DNA from: Ottelia alismoides
Lineage: Eukaryota > Streptophyta > Magnoliopsida > Alismatales > Hydrocharitaceae
Length of the DNA stretch: 64,000 nucleotides
Direction: 5' to 3'
Assembly (NCBI GenBank): GCA_037367405.1
Contig: JAZKJV010004148.1
Span: forward strand, 434,501 to 498,500
Shown here: in pieces, positions 1-10,829 of the stretch
How positions within the stretch are numbered: the first letter of the stretch is position 1
Layout: every line of letters starts with the position of its first letter
Notes under the pieces: model-generated
What the model saw: the letters and a program-made list of their open reading frames with translations, nothing else
The model's database searches: none
Told to the model about the DNA's origin: nothing
Translations under genes and position numbers: made by a program

Positions 1-256
1 AGATAGGAATATATAACAGCAGGGGAATTTGAAACACGGCCTATCTAATGCTAAGCTCAAATGGAAGACCCTGCACTTTTTTGTTTTATTTTTATTTGTA
101 GTAAAGTTTGTTGTATTGTAGTTGAAAGCCATCAGTTAACGTGTTCTGTTCCGTGGACTTCATTTTCTTTGAGAATTTATATCCATGTAATACGGGGCAC
201 TTGATTTCTGGATTGTCACTTTACTCAATTCTACCTGAATGCAATCATATATTCAG
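1..256 (+). other. Intron of the CCR4 gene, cut by the window start
   Basis: This AT-rich sequence ends in a polypyrimidine tract and an AG at 255-256, directly before the first visible exon. No residues of the preceding conserved CCR4 exon are visible, so the previous exon lies outside the window. The intron therefore extends left of position 1. Confidence 0.75.
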
Positions 257-891
257 GTTCAAACTGATCATTTCGAGGAGTTTTTTTCTCTGGAACTTGA
301 TAAACACGGATATCAAGCACTTTACAAGAAGAAAACTTCAGAGGTCGGTATTCTGTTTGCAGTTCTACTGCAAGTTTATTAATAATTTAGTATTACTGGT
401 TTACTGCAGAATTACGTTTATTAGTAATTTAGTATTCTTCGAATCATTAATAATGGACTTTTCTGAACAGATTTTTAATGGAAATCCACCTGCAATTGAT
501 GGGTGTGCCACATTTTTCCGAAGGGATCGGTTTGCACATGTAAAGAAATATGAGGTAAGTGGCGTCCAATTGTTGGATTAAGCTTTTTGTAAGTTTTCTT
601 GTTTGTACGTTTTATATTTTTCCTGCAGGTGGAATTCAACAAGGCTGCACAATCTTTGACTGATGCAGTGATCCCAGTTACTCAAAAAAAAACTGCCTTA
701 GGTAGATTAATTAAGGTAGGCAACTGCGTTAAAAAAACCTCTGGACTTTTAGGTTCTATAAACCAATGGTTCTTCACATCTATGAGCCTTCTATTCTGCG
801 GCAGGATAATGTTGCACTGATTGTGGTCCTTGAAGCAAAGTTTAATAATCATGACGTGGATCCTCCAGGCAAAAGGCAGCTACTATGTGTG
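257..891 (+). CDS. CCR4: CCR4-type deadenylase, four exons of the 5' visible part
   Basis: Four phase-0 exons (257-343, 471-554, 629-715, 805-891) encode 29, 28, 29 and 29 residues. Key stretches are DHFEEFF, IDGCATFFRRDRF, VEFNKAAQSLTDA and VALIVVLEAKF, then GKRQLLCV. These are diagnostic of the endonuclease/exonuclease/phosphatase (EEP) domain of plant CCR4-1/CCR4-2, the 3'-5' poly(A) nuclease of CCR4-NOT that starts cytoplasmic mRNA decay. Each exon is bounded by AG and GT. No stop or frameshift is present. The start codon, the N-terminal region and the exon with the first catalytic Glu are upstream of the window. The last exon joins in phase 0 to 38490, across a 37.6-kb intron. Assignment to the CCR4 family is firm; which paralogue is uncertain. 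Confidence 0.93.
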
Positions 892-1135
892 GTGAGTAGA
901 ATTACGTATTTCTTGGTTTTATTCTCACCTTACAAAATTTATTTGTGGCAGTGCTAGTACTTCTTAAAATTTGTTTTGCTTTCAGTCTGGTAGAGGCCTT
1001 CATTTGACTGCATAAACTCTAATTGAGCTGTATATATATGTATACATACATATGTTTATATGTATGTATATCACAAGAAGACCCCAAATTGTATTGTTGA
1101 TTTCTACGTTAACTATATTAAAAATTGGCCATCTC

Positions 1136-1613
1136 TGATGCAAATGGAAATTTGCAACGGTGAAAAATAGTTGTTTGGTGGAGAAATTTAGAGGGGAGAG
1201 GAAGAGAGAGGAGAACGTGCCGGTTGCGCGAGACTTTGGAGAGGAATCGCAAAGAATGCGTCGAGGGAAAGAGAGAGAAACACACCGAGAGAAAGAGATA
1301 AAGAGAGATGAATCTCAATTTTCATAATAATCTGAACTGTCTAAAACAATAGCCTATCATCCCTTTATATAGGAGGCATGAGATTACAAAAATAGAAATT
1401 CAAATTCAAACTCAAAACTACTTATCCTAATTTGACTCTAACCGACTAACTAATTGATTTGAAATAAATTCAAATCTCTAATTGACTCTAACTAACTAAA
1501 TTGAGATCACACATGATGTCTTTATTTAAATAAAAATGCGACAATCGAATAAACCTAAATAAAATTAACGGATAAAAATATCAAGTCCTATATTTTAATT
1601 TTGTGCTGCATCA
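1136..1613 (-). repeat. 3' LTR of element 1
   Basis: Nearly identical to 2750-3227 with termini TGATGCA and TGCATCA. The purine-rich stretch at 1614-1626 (minus strand GCGGAGGAGAA) directly precedes it and is the likely polypurine tract. Confidence 0.92.
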
Positions 1614-1625
1614 ATTCTCCTCCGC

Positions 1626-2735
1626 TTAAAAAATTCGTCTCCTGACGAATTGCTTGCTTTTCGTTTTGTCGTTGGAGAATTCGATCCGAAACCATAGTTT
1701 CAAATTCCCCAATTTGATCCTTTCCATGTTACGTTTGTAATTTCTTTTCACTGAGGGGCGTCGCTGCAAATCTTCTACCCCTCCATTTAAAGGAATGCCT
1801 CTCCAATTCCAACCGATTTTAACCTTTGAATAAAATCTTTCTGCAGTAGGGGTTTCATTGAAATTAACCCAAATAAATTTCCAATCCCTGATTTCATGGG
1901 ATTGATTGCACGTGGGAGAAGAATCAATAGCCACTACCCTCTCGACTCCCTTCTTCCAATGTCTTCGGCGGTGCCGAACCCTAGGGTATGGGTTTCGATT
2001 TCTCCAACGGCGGCACCGGGCATAGATGTACTGGCGGCAGCGGCACCTGGATTGATGATGCAGGAGACGATGATGGGACTTCCATCGTTGGCCTTGGGGT
2101 CTTCGTACCAAGGTATGGCTACAACAACGTCGAGGTTTGCATTGGAGATGATACGGGTGGTTGCTGGGGCTTCGATTGGTCGTTGTCGGTGATGGTTGCC
2201 AACCTGAATCTGTATGGACAGCAAGCAGATCTTTGTCTCGAAGAACAGTAACGTCGTCACCGAAGAGATCTAGGGTTTCATATCCCTCTTCCACTGGTTC
2301 TTCATCAAATATTGGCCCCAGAACTTTATTTTTTTCATTTTTTTGTTCCTGGACAGCAACTTCGACCTCAAAGAAATCGAAAAATTCATATTCTTCACCC
2401 GAACTTTCATCAAAAATCGGCCCTATATCTTCATAGTTTTGTTGCACAGGAGTTGCGTCAATAAAATATTCTTCGGAACTGAAAATACCTTTGTTTTCCG
2501 AACAAAAATCGGGTTGGACAACAGCTACAACGATCTGACTTTCATTGTCGATGAACGAATCTTCACCGGTTAGCGCGTCCAACCATGCTTGGACTTTGAA
2601 ACTTGATAGGAGTCGATGCTTGAACTTCCTCGAATGCGAACGTGAATGCGGATCATGAGATATACGACTCAAATCGAATTGCAAACGCCAGTAGGTGATC
2701 GGATCGTCGAATCGTAAGAACGATTCAGTTTCCAT
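1626..2735 (-). CDS. Acidic Gag-like ORF of element 1
   Basis: A single open frame of about 369 codons fills almost the whole internal region. I place the start at the ATG at 2735, which touches the primer site; the ORF is also open further upstream into the LTR. The N-terminus (METESFLRF) recurs in element 3. The middle carries two acidic repeats around the motif GPIFDE followed by Glu-rich sequence and an aromatic/Leu tail (FDFF, DLF). The C-terminal half is basic and rich in Arg and His. No retroviral enzyme domain or zinc knuckle is visible. It may be a structural protein or a relic; function unknown. Confidence 0.5.
   Translation of the reverse strand: METESFLRFDDPITYWRLQFDLSRISHDPHSRSHSRKFKHRLLSSFKVQAWLDALTGEDSFIDNESQIVVAVVQPDFCSENKGIFSSEEYFIDATPVQQNYEDIGPIFDESSGEEYEFFDFFEVEVAVQEQKNEKNKVLGPIFDEEPVEEGYETLDLFGDDVTVLRDKDLLAVHTDSGWQPSPTTTNRSPSNHPYHLQCKPRRCCSHTLVRRPQGQRWKSHHRLLHHQSRCRCRQYIYARCRRWRNRNPYPRVRHRRRHWKKGVERVVAIDSSPTCNQSHEIRDWKFIWVNFNETPTAERFYSKVKIGWNWRGIPLNGGVEDLQRRPSVKRNYKRNMERIKLGNLKLWFRIEFSNDKTKSKQFVRRRIF
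1632..1651. repeat. Perfect hairpin next to the polypurine tract of element 1
   Basis: AATTCGTC and GACGAATT are separated by 4 bases. The same hairpin stands at the same place in element 2 (15292-15311) and in decayed form in element 3 (about 27132-27150). Confidence 0.8.
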
Positions 2736-2747
2736 GCTCTGATACCA
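2736..2747 (-). other. Primer binding site, initiator-Met tRNA type (element 1)
   Basis: The minus strand reads TGGTATCAGAGC, the standard complement of the plant initiator-methionine tRNA 3' end, 2 bases inside the LTR. It is followed at once by the ATG of the ORF. Confidence 0.88.
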
Positions 2748-2749
2748 AA

Positions 2750-3227
2750 TGATGCAAATGGAAATTTGCAACGGTGAAAAATAGTTGTTTGGTGGAGAAA
2801 TTTAGAGGGGAGAGGAAGAGAGAGGAGAACGTGCCGGTTGCGCGAGACTTTGGAGAGGAATCGCAAAGAATGCGTCGAGGGAAAGAGAGAGAAACACACC
2901 GAGAGAAAGAGATAAAGAGAGATGAATCTCAATTTTCATAATAATCTGAACTGTCTAAAACAATAGCCTATCATCCCTTTATATAGGAGGGATGAGATTA
3001 CAAAAATAGAAATTCAAATTCAAACTCAAAACTACTTATCCTAATTTGACTCTAACCGACTAACTAATTGATTTGAAATAAATTCAAATCTCTAATTGAC
3101 TCTAACTAACTAAATTGAGATCACACATGATGTCTTTATTTAAATAAAAATGCGACAATCGAATAAACGTAAATAAAATTAACGGATAAAAATATCAAGT
3201 CCTATATTTTAATTTTGTGCTGCATCA
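2750..3227 (-). repeat. 5' LTR of element 1
   Basis: Direct repeat of 1136-1613. A TATATAGG-like stretch occurs near 2982 in the LTR. Confidence 0.92.
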
Positions 3228-3232
3228 ATCTC

Positions 3233-4404
3233 TTTCTCTTAGAAAATAATGAAAAATGCTATTCAGTCTTGCAAACACCAGCGTGGTATTTATTTGGTCT
3301 TGAAAGTAGGGACCGATACTTTATAATAGAAAATTAAGTTGAGACATTTCGGCTTCAAACACAGCGGACACCTCTGTAAAGGTCAAACCTGCAAATAAAG
3401 ATTTAACTCAAGGGCAAATAAATCGAATGCTTGAAAGTAGGGACAGATACATTTTATAGGAAATTAAGCTGATGCTTTTGAGCTCTAGAGACGAAATGGA
3501 CATTAATTAATGTATTATATGTGCACATAACTTTCAAGTTCTGTGGGTCGATGTAATCCCTCAAATCTATGATATTTTAGTATTAAGATGATAGTAATTA
3601 TTTATGTTGTTGCCCATTTCTTCTGGTTGCTTTTTTCATTACTCGGAGAATGTTCTCGAACATTGTACGGTATTGTGTCAATCTTGGAACCATGTATCGT
3701 GATGTCATGCACACTTTTGTTTTCTAATTATATATAATTTTCGTGCGGTGTTCCCAGCTTGGGAGGCCACTCTTTTCCTTCTAAGAAACCATGTCTCATG
3801 GAGAAAAATGGTGCTTATTTGGCCATGTACTCATTTGTTCCTATTCTATTTTTTTCAACACAAAAGTTTTAGATCAGCATGCAACGATATGCTACATCCA
3901 AGATGCAACCAATCTTGTTGTTGTGATTACGCATGCAGCTGATTTTATTGACAAATAGGGATGTCAAGGAAGCTCATGGTCAATGAGCTTAGTTAGGGTT
4001 CATATCATTAACACTTTGCTCCTCTCAAGGATCTAACGAGCTGAGCTCAAGCTAGATTCTCAACTCAATAGCTTTGTCGAGCCATGCGGGAATCCAACTT
4101 CTTAACTCGCTAACTTGGCTCCATTGCTTAATATGGTAAATAGATTTTCGAAAAAGAAGACAAGACCTAATGTTATTCATATATATTGTATATCTTTGAT
4201 TGTTATATAACTAATAATACACACATATATGAAAATAAATGCCATGCTTCTTTCGAAGGAATACATAATAAAATGCCATATCCAAATTATTCTATAAATT
4301 TGTTTCATTCAAAAATTAAAGCTGAACTCGACCATGGCTAGTCCCAAACCCGAGTAAATTGAGGAGGGTTGCACGCTAGGTAGCTGAAAACCATCGCAAG
4401 AGAG
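3233..4404 (+). other. Intron sequence with no recognised gene
   Basis: No coding signal is seen. A diverged direct repeat of about 40 bp starts at 3300 and 3431 (TTGAAAGTAGGGAC followed by GATACTTTATA-like sequence). The segment 3960-4110, rich in AGCTCAAG/GAGCTGAG, resembles worn MITE DNA, but no ends were found. Confidence 0.5.
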
Positions 4405-4460
4405 ACAAATTCCTAATCCCTAAATAGTGTTCTTCTTAAGAACATTATTTAGGAATTTGT
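4405..4460. repeat. Imperfect inverted repeat
   Basis: Left arm ACAAATTCCTAA..ATAGTGTTCTT pairs with right arm AAGAACATTATTTAGGAATTTGT. The left arm carries an extra 7 bases (TCCCTAA), apparently a duplication. It may be the remnant of a small foldback element. Confidence 0.6.
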
Positions 4461-4569
4461 ATCAAAACAATCTAGATCTTTTCAACGTAGATTTAACTAA
4501 GCAAACATTTATATTTCATTGGGGCGTTCCCAACTAGCGACACATTGCATTGCCAGAATGCAATGAGAA

Positions 4570-7560
4570 TGTGGCAAGGGCTGCTACATCGTTTCTTGGA
4601 TGTAGTTCAACATTTGCATGGGTTATCGCATGAGGTACATACACAAGTAAATAAGTTAGTTTCGCTGCATCGTTGCTCGAATGTAGTCCAAAATTTGCAA
4701 GGGTTCTCGCATGATGGGCGCATGCGAGTAAAGAAGTTAGTCCAAAAGAGGTTGCAAAGGAAGTTGCGGATAGGTAGTTGGAATATTGACACTTTGACTG
4801 ACAAAATAATGGAGATAATAAATACGACGGAAAGGAGGAAGATTTAGATACTATGTCTCCAAGAGACAAAATGGGTTGGAGAGAAAGCAAGGGAGATCGA
4901 GAAGACATGCTTTAAACTTTGGTATTCGGGTAAAGATAAGAGCAGAAATGGTGTTGGAGTGTTTGTTTATAAGGATTTGAAGGATTTTGTGGTTGAGGTG
5001 CAAAGATTTGGGGATCAGATTATGTTGCTAAAAGCGGCGTTCGAAGAAGAAATTCTGGATGTCATCTCTGATATGCACCGCAAATCGATTTAGATGAAAG
5101 GATTAAACATGGTTTTTAGGAGGATTTGGATAAGATTGTGCATTGAATCCTACAAAGAGAAATGATTTACGTAGGTGGAGATCTTAATGGACATGTTGGA
5201 AATGATGCTTCAGGGCATGCTAGTGTTCATGGAGGACATGGCTTCATGGATAGAAATGAAGAGGGAAAAGCCATTCTGGATTTTGTAACGGCTCATGATC
5301 TTTTCATAGTAAACACTCTATTCAAGAAGAGGGAGGAGCATTTAATTACTTATAAGAGTGACCCGACTAGAACACAAATAGATTACTTTGCATTGAGGAG
5401 AAGAGATCGGTTATGTTGCACAGACTGCAAAGTAATCCCAGGAGAGATTTTGACTAGCCAACACCACTTGTTAGTCATGGATGAGCAAATAAAAGGGTTT
5501 GTAAAGAAAAGGAGGGTTTTCAAGTTCGCTGGAACTAGATGGTGGAATCTTCAATTGAAGCAATCAAGTTTTAGGAAGAAGGTTTTAGAAGACTTATCTT
5601 GGAATTGTAATGAAAGTGCAAACAAGATGTGGGGAGGTGGTAGCATCTTGTATTCGAAGGGTAGATAAAGAGATGCTAGGCGAGCTAAAGGGAGGAGCTT
5701 CAAGCTAAAAGGAGGCTTGGTGGAGTGGAGGGGTGCAAGAGAAGCTCAAAATTAAAAGAGCATGCTTTAAAGCTATGTCTAAGGATAGAACATATGAAAT
5801 TGTCACAAAATACAAAATAGCAAAGAAGGAAGCAAAGAAGGTTGTAAGCTAAGCTAAGTCAAAAGCTCATGAAGTTTTGTACAAAAATCTCGACTCTAAG
5901 GAGGGCTAGAAGGATATATTCATGTTGGCTAAAGTAAGGGAAAGAAAGACAAAAGACCTTTCTCAAATGAGATGCATTAAGGATGGGGAATGTCACGCGC
6001 TTGTTACTTAGAAGGATATATAGACTACATGGAAGCAGTACTTCCATAAGCTTTTCGTTGGGGAAGGAAATAAAGAGATCACTTTGGGAGATCTAGCTAG
6101 CAGTGGAAGTTATTTGAATTGTGCAACCAATAGACGAATACTTGAGAAGGAAGTAGAGGAGGCTTTGAAGGTTATGGGAACTGGGAAAGATGTATGAGCT
6201 GATGACATTCCTATAGAAGTTTGGAGAGTTATAGGTGTGTGTGGTTTGACTTGGCTTACAAATTTATTCAATGTTATTTGGCGTAACAAGAAAATGCATG
6301 GAGATTGGAGGAGAAGTATCATGGTGCCTCTTTATAAGAACAAAGGAGACATTCAAAATTGATCTAATTACAGAGGTATCAAGCTGATGAGTCACACTGT
6401 GAAAATTTGTGAATATGTGATAGAAAGAAGGTTGATGCAAGTTTCTAAAGTAAAAGGAAACTCCATTGAAGCCACCCACTTGCTAAGTCGCTCAACCATT
6501 GAAGCCACCCACTTGCTAAGGAGAACAATGGAGATTCATAGAGCTAAAAGGAAGAACCTCCACACGATTTTTATTTATTTGGAGAAGGCTTATGATTCTG
6601 CCCTACGGTAGATATTGTGGAGAGTTTTGGAGAAGAGATAAATATCCGTCCTATGCATTAATCTCATAAAAGATATGCATGATATGGATTCATCTTGTGT
6701 AAGGATACAATCAGGGAAGACTGACTATTTTGACATCAACATTGGTTTGCATCAATGCTTTGCATTGAGTCCATTCCTTTTTACTTTGATTATGGACGAG
6801 TTGACAAGTCACATTCAGGATGAGATACCTTAGTGTATGTTATTCGCTAATGATATTGTCTTGATAGATGAGACCAGAGATGGAGTAAACAAGAAGCTTG
6901 AGGTCTGGAGGCATGCTTTGGAGACTAAAGGATTTCGTATTAGTATGGCTAAGACTGAATATATGGAGTACACTTTTGATGGAAGTAATGGTGAAGGAAT
7001 CGAGGTGAAAATCGGTGACGATAACATTCAGAAGAAAGATTCTTTTAATACTTAGGATGTATTTTGCAACATGATGAGGAAATTGATGGAGATGTTACTA
7101 ATGGAATAAATGCAGGTTGGCTAAAGTGGAGTAGTCAGAGGAGTTTCTACAGTTCTCTGTGATAAAGTTCCTTTGAAAATCAAAGGAAAGTTCTACAAAG
7201 CAGCCGTGAGACCTGCTATGCTCTATGGATCTGAATGTTGGCCTATGAACCATAGACATGTGCAGAGAATGATAATAGCAGAAATGAAAATGTTATGGTG
7301 GATGCGTGGACACATACCTAAAGATCGGATTCAAAATGATGCAAGCCGACTGATGCACCATTGAGGAGATGCAAGTTTTGGGATGTTGAACTGGCTAAGA
7401 GAGGGCGAGGTAGGCCCAAGAAGTGTTGGAATGCGACTATACGAAGGGATCTTAGTTTTTTGGATCTAAGTCCGAGAATGACCCGGGATATATCTGAATG
7501 GAGGCAAAGAATATACGTAGCCGACCCTACTTAATGCGGGAAAAGGCTTTGTTGTTGTTG
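4570..7560 (+). mobile_element. RTE-type LINE, copy 1 (inactive)
   Basis: The copy runs from a 5' region with two diverged ~80-bp tandem units (about 4578-4740) through endonuclease and reverse-transcriptase remnants. The 3' end reads AATACGTAGCCGACCC..AAAAGGC and closes with a TTG repeat at 7549-7560, typical of plant RTE LINEs, which lack a poly(A) tail. Copy 2 begins about 100 bp downstream and shares the sequence throughout. Many stops and frameshifts make it inactive. Confidence 0.82.
4757..7365 (+). pseudogene. LINE endonuclease/reverse-transcriptase ORF remnant
   Basis: Pieces in order: apurinic endonuclease start (LRIGSWNIDTLTDKIMEI, 4763 on), the GGDLNGHVG motif and ILDFVTAHDLFIVNTLF (5162-5560), then reverse-transcriptase blocks: a YRGIKLM motif near 6370, LEKAYDSA near 6580, LSPFLFTLIMDEL near 6765 and FANDIVLID at 6840. 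The FADD core has become FAND, removing one catalytic Asp. Near 6465 a 20-base segment is repeated 31 bp on (GAAGCCACCCACTTGCTAAG). A C-terminal GSECWPMNHRHVQRM motif lies near 7225. Several in-frame stops, for example at 4845 and 5091. Confidence 0.8.
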
Positions 7561-7674
7561 AAAAATTAAAGCTAATGGTAGCTTTTCAAATTAGTGAAGT
7601 AGATTTTTTAGTACAAATTTAATGAAAATTTTTAATATGTAACTGATTCATATAATATATATGATGACTTAGTA

Positions 7675-10250
7675 GTTCGAATATTAGCACTTTGGCTGGT
7701 TAATCGATGGAGGATAGGTAGTTGGATTCATAAAGAAATTAGTCCAAAAGAGGTTGCAAAAGAAGTTGAAGATTTGTAGTTGGAATATTGGCACTTTCAC
7801 TGGTAAATCGATGGAGATAGTAGATACAATGGAAATAAGGAAGATTCAGATACTATGTCCCCAAGAGACAATATAGGTTGGAGAAAGTAAGGAAGATTGA
7901 GAAGACATGCTTTAAATTATGGTATTCAGGTAAAGAGAGGGGTAAGAAATGGTGAAGTGGTTGTTTATAAGGATTTGAAGCATATGGTTGATGTGCAAGG
8001 ATTTGGGAATCGGAGTATTTTGCTAAAATTGGGGTTGGAAGAAGTTATGATATAATCTCCATTTATAGGCCGCAAGTTGGTTTAAGGAAAGGATCAAGCA
8101 AGCTTTTTGGGAAGATTTCGATAAGATTATGCACCGAATCCTACAAAGAGAAATGATTTGCCTAGGTGGAAATCTAAATGGACATGTGGGAAATGATGCT
8201 CCAGGGTATGCTAGTGTTCATGGCACTGCCTTAAATTTTAGCAAAATTCGGTCGAATATCGATATCCTGTCAAAATCGAAATTCGACCGAAATGGCGGAA
8301 ATGACTGAAATATGGAGACCCTAGTACAAAAAATGGCCGAAATGACCGAAATTTCGATCGAATTTCGCTGAAATTCGACCGAAATTCCGTTTCGGTCAGT
8401 CACCAAAATGCTGACCGAAACCGATATTAGGGCCTTAGTTCATGGCGGCCATGACTTTGAAGATAGAAATGAAGAGATAAAAGTCATCTTGGATTTTGTA
8501 ACGTCGTATGACCTTTTCATAGAAAACACTCTCTTCAATAAGAGAGAGCATCATCTATGCGATGAGGAGAAGAGATAGGTTGTGTTACAGAGACTGCAAA
8601 GTAATCCCATGAGAGTGCTTGGCATCTCAAGATCGCTGTCTAGTCATTGATGTGCAAATAAAACGAGGCAATAAATGCTTTTTATGGGATTATAAGGGAA
8701 ATGCAAACGAGGTGTTGGGAGACGGTAGTATCTTGTATCCGAAGGTAGCCAATAAATGCTAAACGAGTCTAAGGGAGGAGTTCCAGACCAAAAGGAGACG
8801 TGGTGGTGGAGTGAAGGGGTGTAAGAAAAAGTTTACATTTAAAAAAGCTTGCTTTAAAGCTATGTATAATGATTGAACATAGGAAACTGTCATAAACTAT
8901 AAAACAACGAAGAAGGAAGCAAAAAAGACAATAAGTGAAGCAGTATTTCCATAAGCTTTGTCATTCAAAAGGATATAGAGATTAGATAGAAGCAGTATTT
9001 CCATAAGCTTTGCATTGGGCAAGGGAATAAAGAGATGGGAGATCTTGCTGGTAGTAAATGTTACCTGAATCGTGCTAGCTGCAGATGGATACAAAGGAAG
9101 GAAGTAGATGAGGTTTTAAAGGTTTTGAAACCTGGGAAAGTGGTGGGACCTGATGACCTTCCTATAGAAGGTTGGAAAGTTCTGGGTGAACAGGGTTTGG
9201 CTTGGCTCACAAATTTATTCAATGTTATTTGACGAAGCAAGAAAATGCCTGAAGAATGGAGGAGAAGCATTGTGTTGCCTCTATAAGAATAAAGGAGACA
9301 TTCTCAAATGTTCGAATTAGAGAGGTATCAAACTGATGAGTGATACAATGAAAATTTGGGAACATATGATCGAAAGAAGATTGAGGCAAGTTTCCAAAGT
9401 AACTGAAAATCAGTTCCTGATTCATGTCAGGTTGCTCAACTATTGAAGCTATCCACATGTTGAGGAGAACAATGATGATTTATAGAGTTAAAAAGAACCT
9501 CCATATGCTTTTATTGACTTGGAGAAGGCTTATATTTCAGCCCCAAGGGATGGAGAGTTTTGGAGAAGAGACAAGTACATGCCCTATACATTAAGTCGTT
9601 CAACTTGTAAAGGATATGTATGACGAGTCTTCATCTTATGTACGGATGTAGTCTAGGAAGATTGACTATTTTTACATCAACATCAATCTGCATCAAGGTT
9701 CATCTATGAGTCCATTCCTTTTCACTTTGACTATGGGCGAGTTGACTAGTCATATTTAAGATGAAATACCTTGGTGTATGTTGTTCGTCGATGATATTGT
9801 GTTGATTGATGAGACAAGAGATGGATGGAGAAAATGGAAGCTGGAGGTTTGGAGACATACCTTAGAGTCTAAAGGATTTCAGATAACTAGGGCTAAGACT
9901 AAATATATGGAGTGCACATTTGATGGAAAAATGGTGAAGGACTCGGGGTGAAGATTGGAGACGATAAGATTCATAAGAAATATTCTTTTAAATACTTGGG
10001 ATCTATTTTGCAACAGAATGGTGAAATTGATGGAGATGTTACTCATAGATTGAATGTAGGTTAGATAAAGCGGAGAGGAACCTCTACTATTCTTCGTTAT
10101 AAGAAAATCCTTTTGAAAATCAAAGGAAAGCATTACAAAGCAACAATGAGACCTGCTATGATGTATATATCAAAATGTTGGCTTGTGAAACATAGACATG
10201 TGCAGAGAATGCCACTAGCAGAAATGAAAATTCTAAGGTGGATGTGTTAT
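7675..10250 (+). mobile_element. RTE-type LINE, copy 2, first segment
   Basis: This copy parallels copy 1 (endonuclease remnant 7760-8730, reverse-transcriptase remnant 9090-10240) but is more decayed. It is split by a MITE at 8224-8437 and by the copia element at 10251. The sequence resumes at 18459 and, after an L1 insertion, at 19479. The conserved FADD-like block reads FVDDIVLID near 9786, so the catalytic pair is kept here although the frame is broken. Confidence 0.8.
8224..8437. mobile_element. hAT-like MITE family B, copy 1
   Basis: A 214-bp insertion in LINE copy 2 flanked by the exact 8-bp duplication GTTCATGG (8216-8223 and 8438-8445). Ends CACTGCCTTAAAT and, inverted, TAAGGCCCTAATA. 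The interior holds many copies of ACCGAAAT and its complement. The 8-bp duplication suggests hAT-type transposition; it has no coding capacity. A second copy is at 24801-25026. Confidence 0.85.
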
Positions 10251-10822
10251 TGTTGGGAAAAGAGACTTCGATAATCATTCAGAAAACCCTAGGCTCTCTT
10301 GTATAGGGAGAGACCTATAGGGTAAATTACACAGTGGTCTATAAAAGACAAAGAAATAACGACACGATACATAAAGAGATAATAGTAATAAGCAAGGTTG
10401 CAAAAATCGGTAGTCGGTACTCGGTAGGTTGGGTCACTGACTAAGGATTAATCGGCAGTTGGACGACTAATCGGATTTAGTCGGGCTTTAATTGGTTTTG
10501 AATTTTTTAATTATTTTAAATATATAAATCATTTTTGTATGTATATTCTTATATATTTACATAGATTTGTACATTTTTTATATTATCATAACGAAACAAA
10601 AGAAGAAATTGAATTTGAATAAAATATTAAGCATATTAGAATAAGTTTGCTTTAAAAAATAAAAAATAAATGGTTTCTCCAAGGCAAAACCGATTGACTA
10701 GTTGGCCTTAGTCAGAATTAGTCAGTACTCGGTCGGCTACCCCACTGACTAGACTAGTCGGACCTACTAGTCGGGCCAGTCGGGGGATTTTTACAACAAT
10801 GGTAATAAGAACTATCTGTACA
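10251..10822 (-). repeat. 3' LTR of the copia element, split by a MITE
   Basis: LTR sequence at 10251-10392 and 10810-10822 matches 18304-18458. The plus strand CTCCCCCTCAAG at 10823-10834 is the polypurine tract on the minus strand (CTTGAGGGGGAG). Confidence 0.92.
10393..10801. mobile_element. hAT-like MITE family A, copy 1
   Basis: A 409-bp insertion in the copia LTR with the exact 8-bp duplication GTAATAAG (10385-10392 and 10802-10809). Ends CAAGGTTGCAAAAATC and, inverted, CATTGTTGTAAAAATC. Both subterminal regions are full of GTCGG/CCGAC motifs while the centre is AT-rich. No ORF. The second copy is at 25698-26272. Confidence 0.9.
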
Positions 10823-10829
10823 CTCCCCC

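Larger units (their letters stand above)
1136..3227 (-). mobile_element. Small non-autonomous LTR retrotransposon (element 1)
   Basis: Two near-identical 478-bp direct repeats (1136-1613 and 2750-3227) begin TGATGCA and end TGCATCA. They are flanked by the 5-bp target duplication ATCTC (1131-1135 and 3228-3232). The primer site lies next to the right LTR and a purine-rich tract next to the left one, so the element reads on the minus strand. The internal region is only 1136 bp and carries one long ORF but no protease, integrase or reverse transcriptase. The few LTR differences suggest a fairly recent insertion. It needs enzymes supplied in trans. Confidence 0.93.

Noticed and set aside
141..581. 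146-codon open frame on the plus strand
   Set aside because: It runs through CCR4 introns and two exons out of frame; the spliced exons 257-343 and 471-554 explain the conserved sequence.
1934..2260. Open frames on both strands inside element 1
   Set aside because: They are shadows of the 369-codon minus-strand ORF, with no conserved motif.
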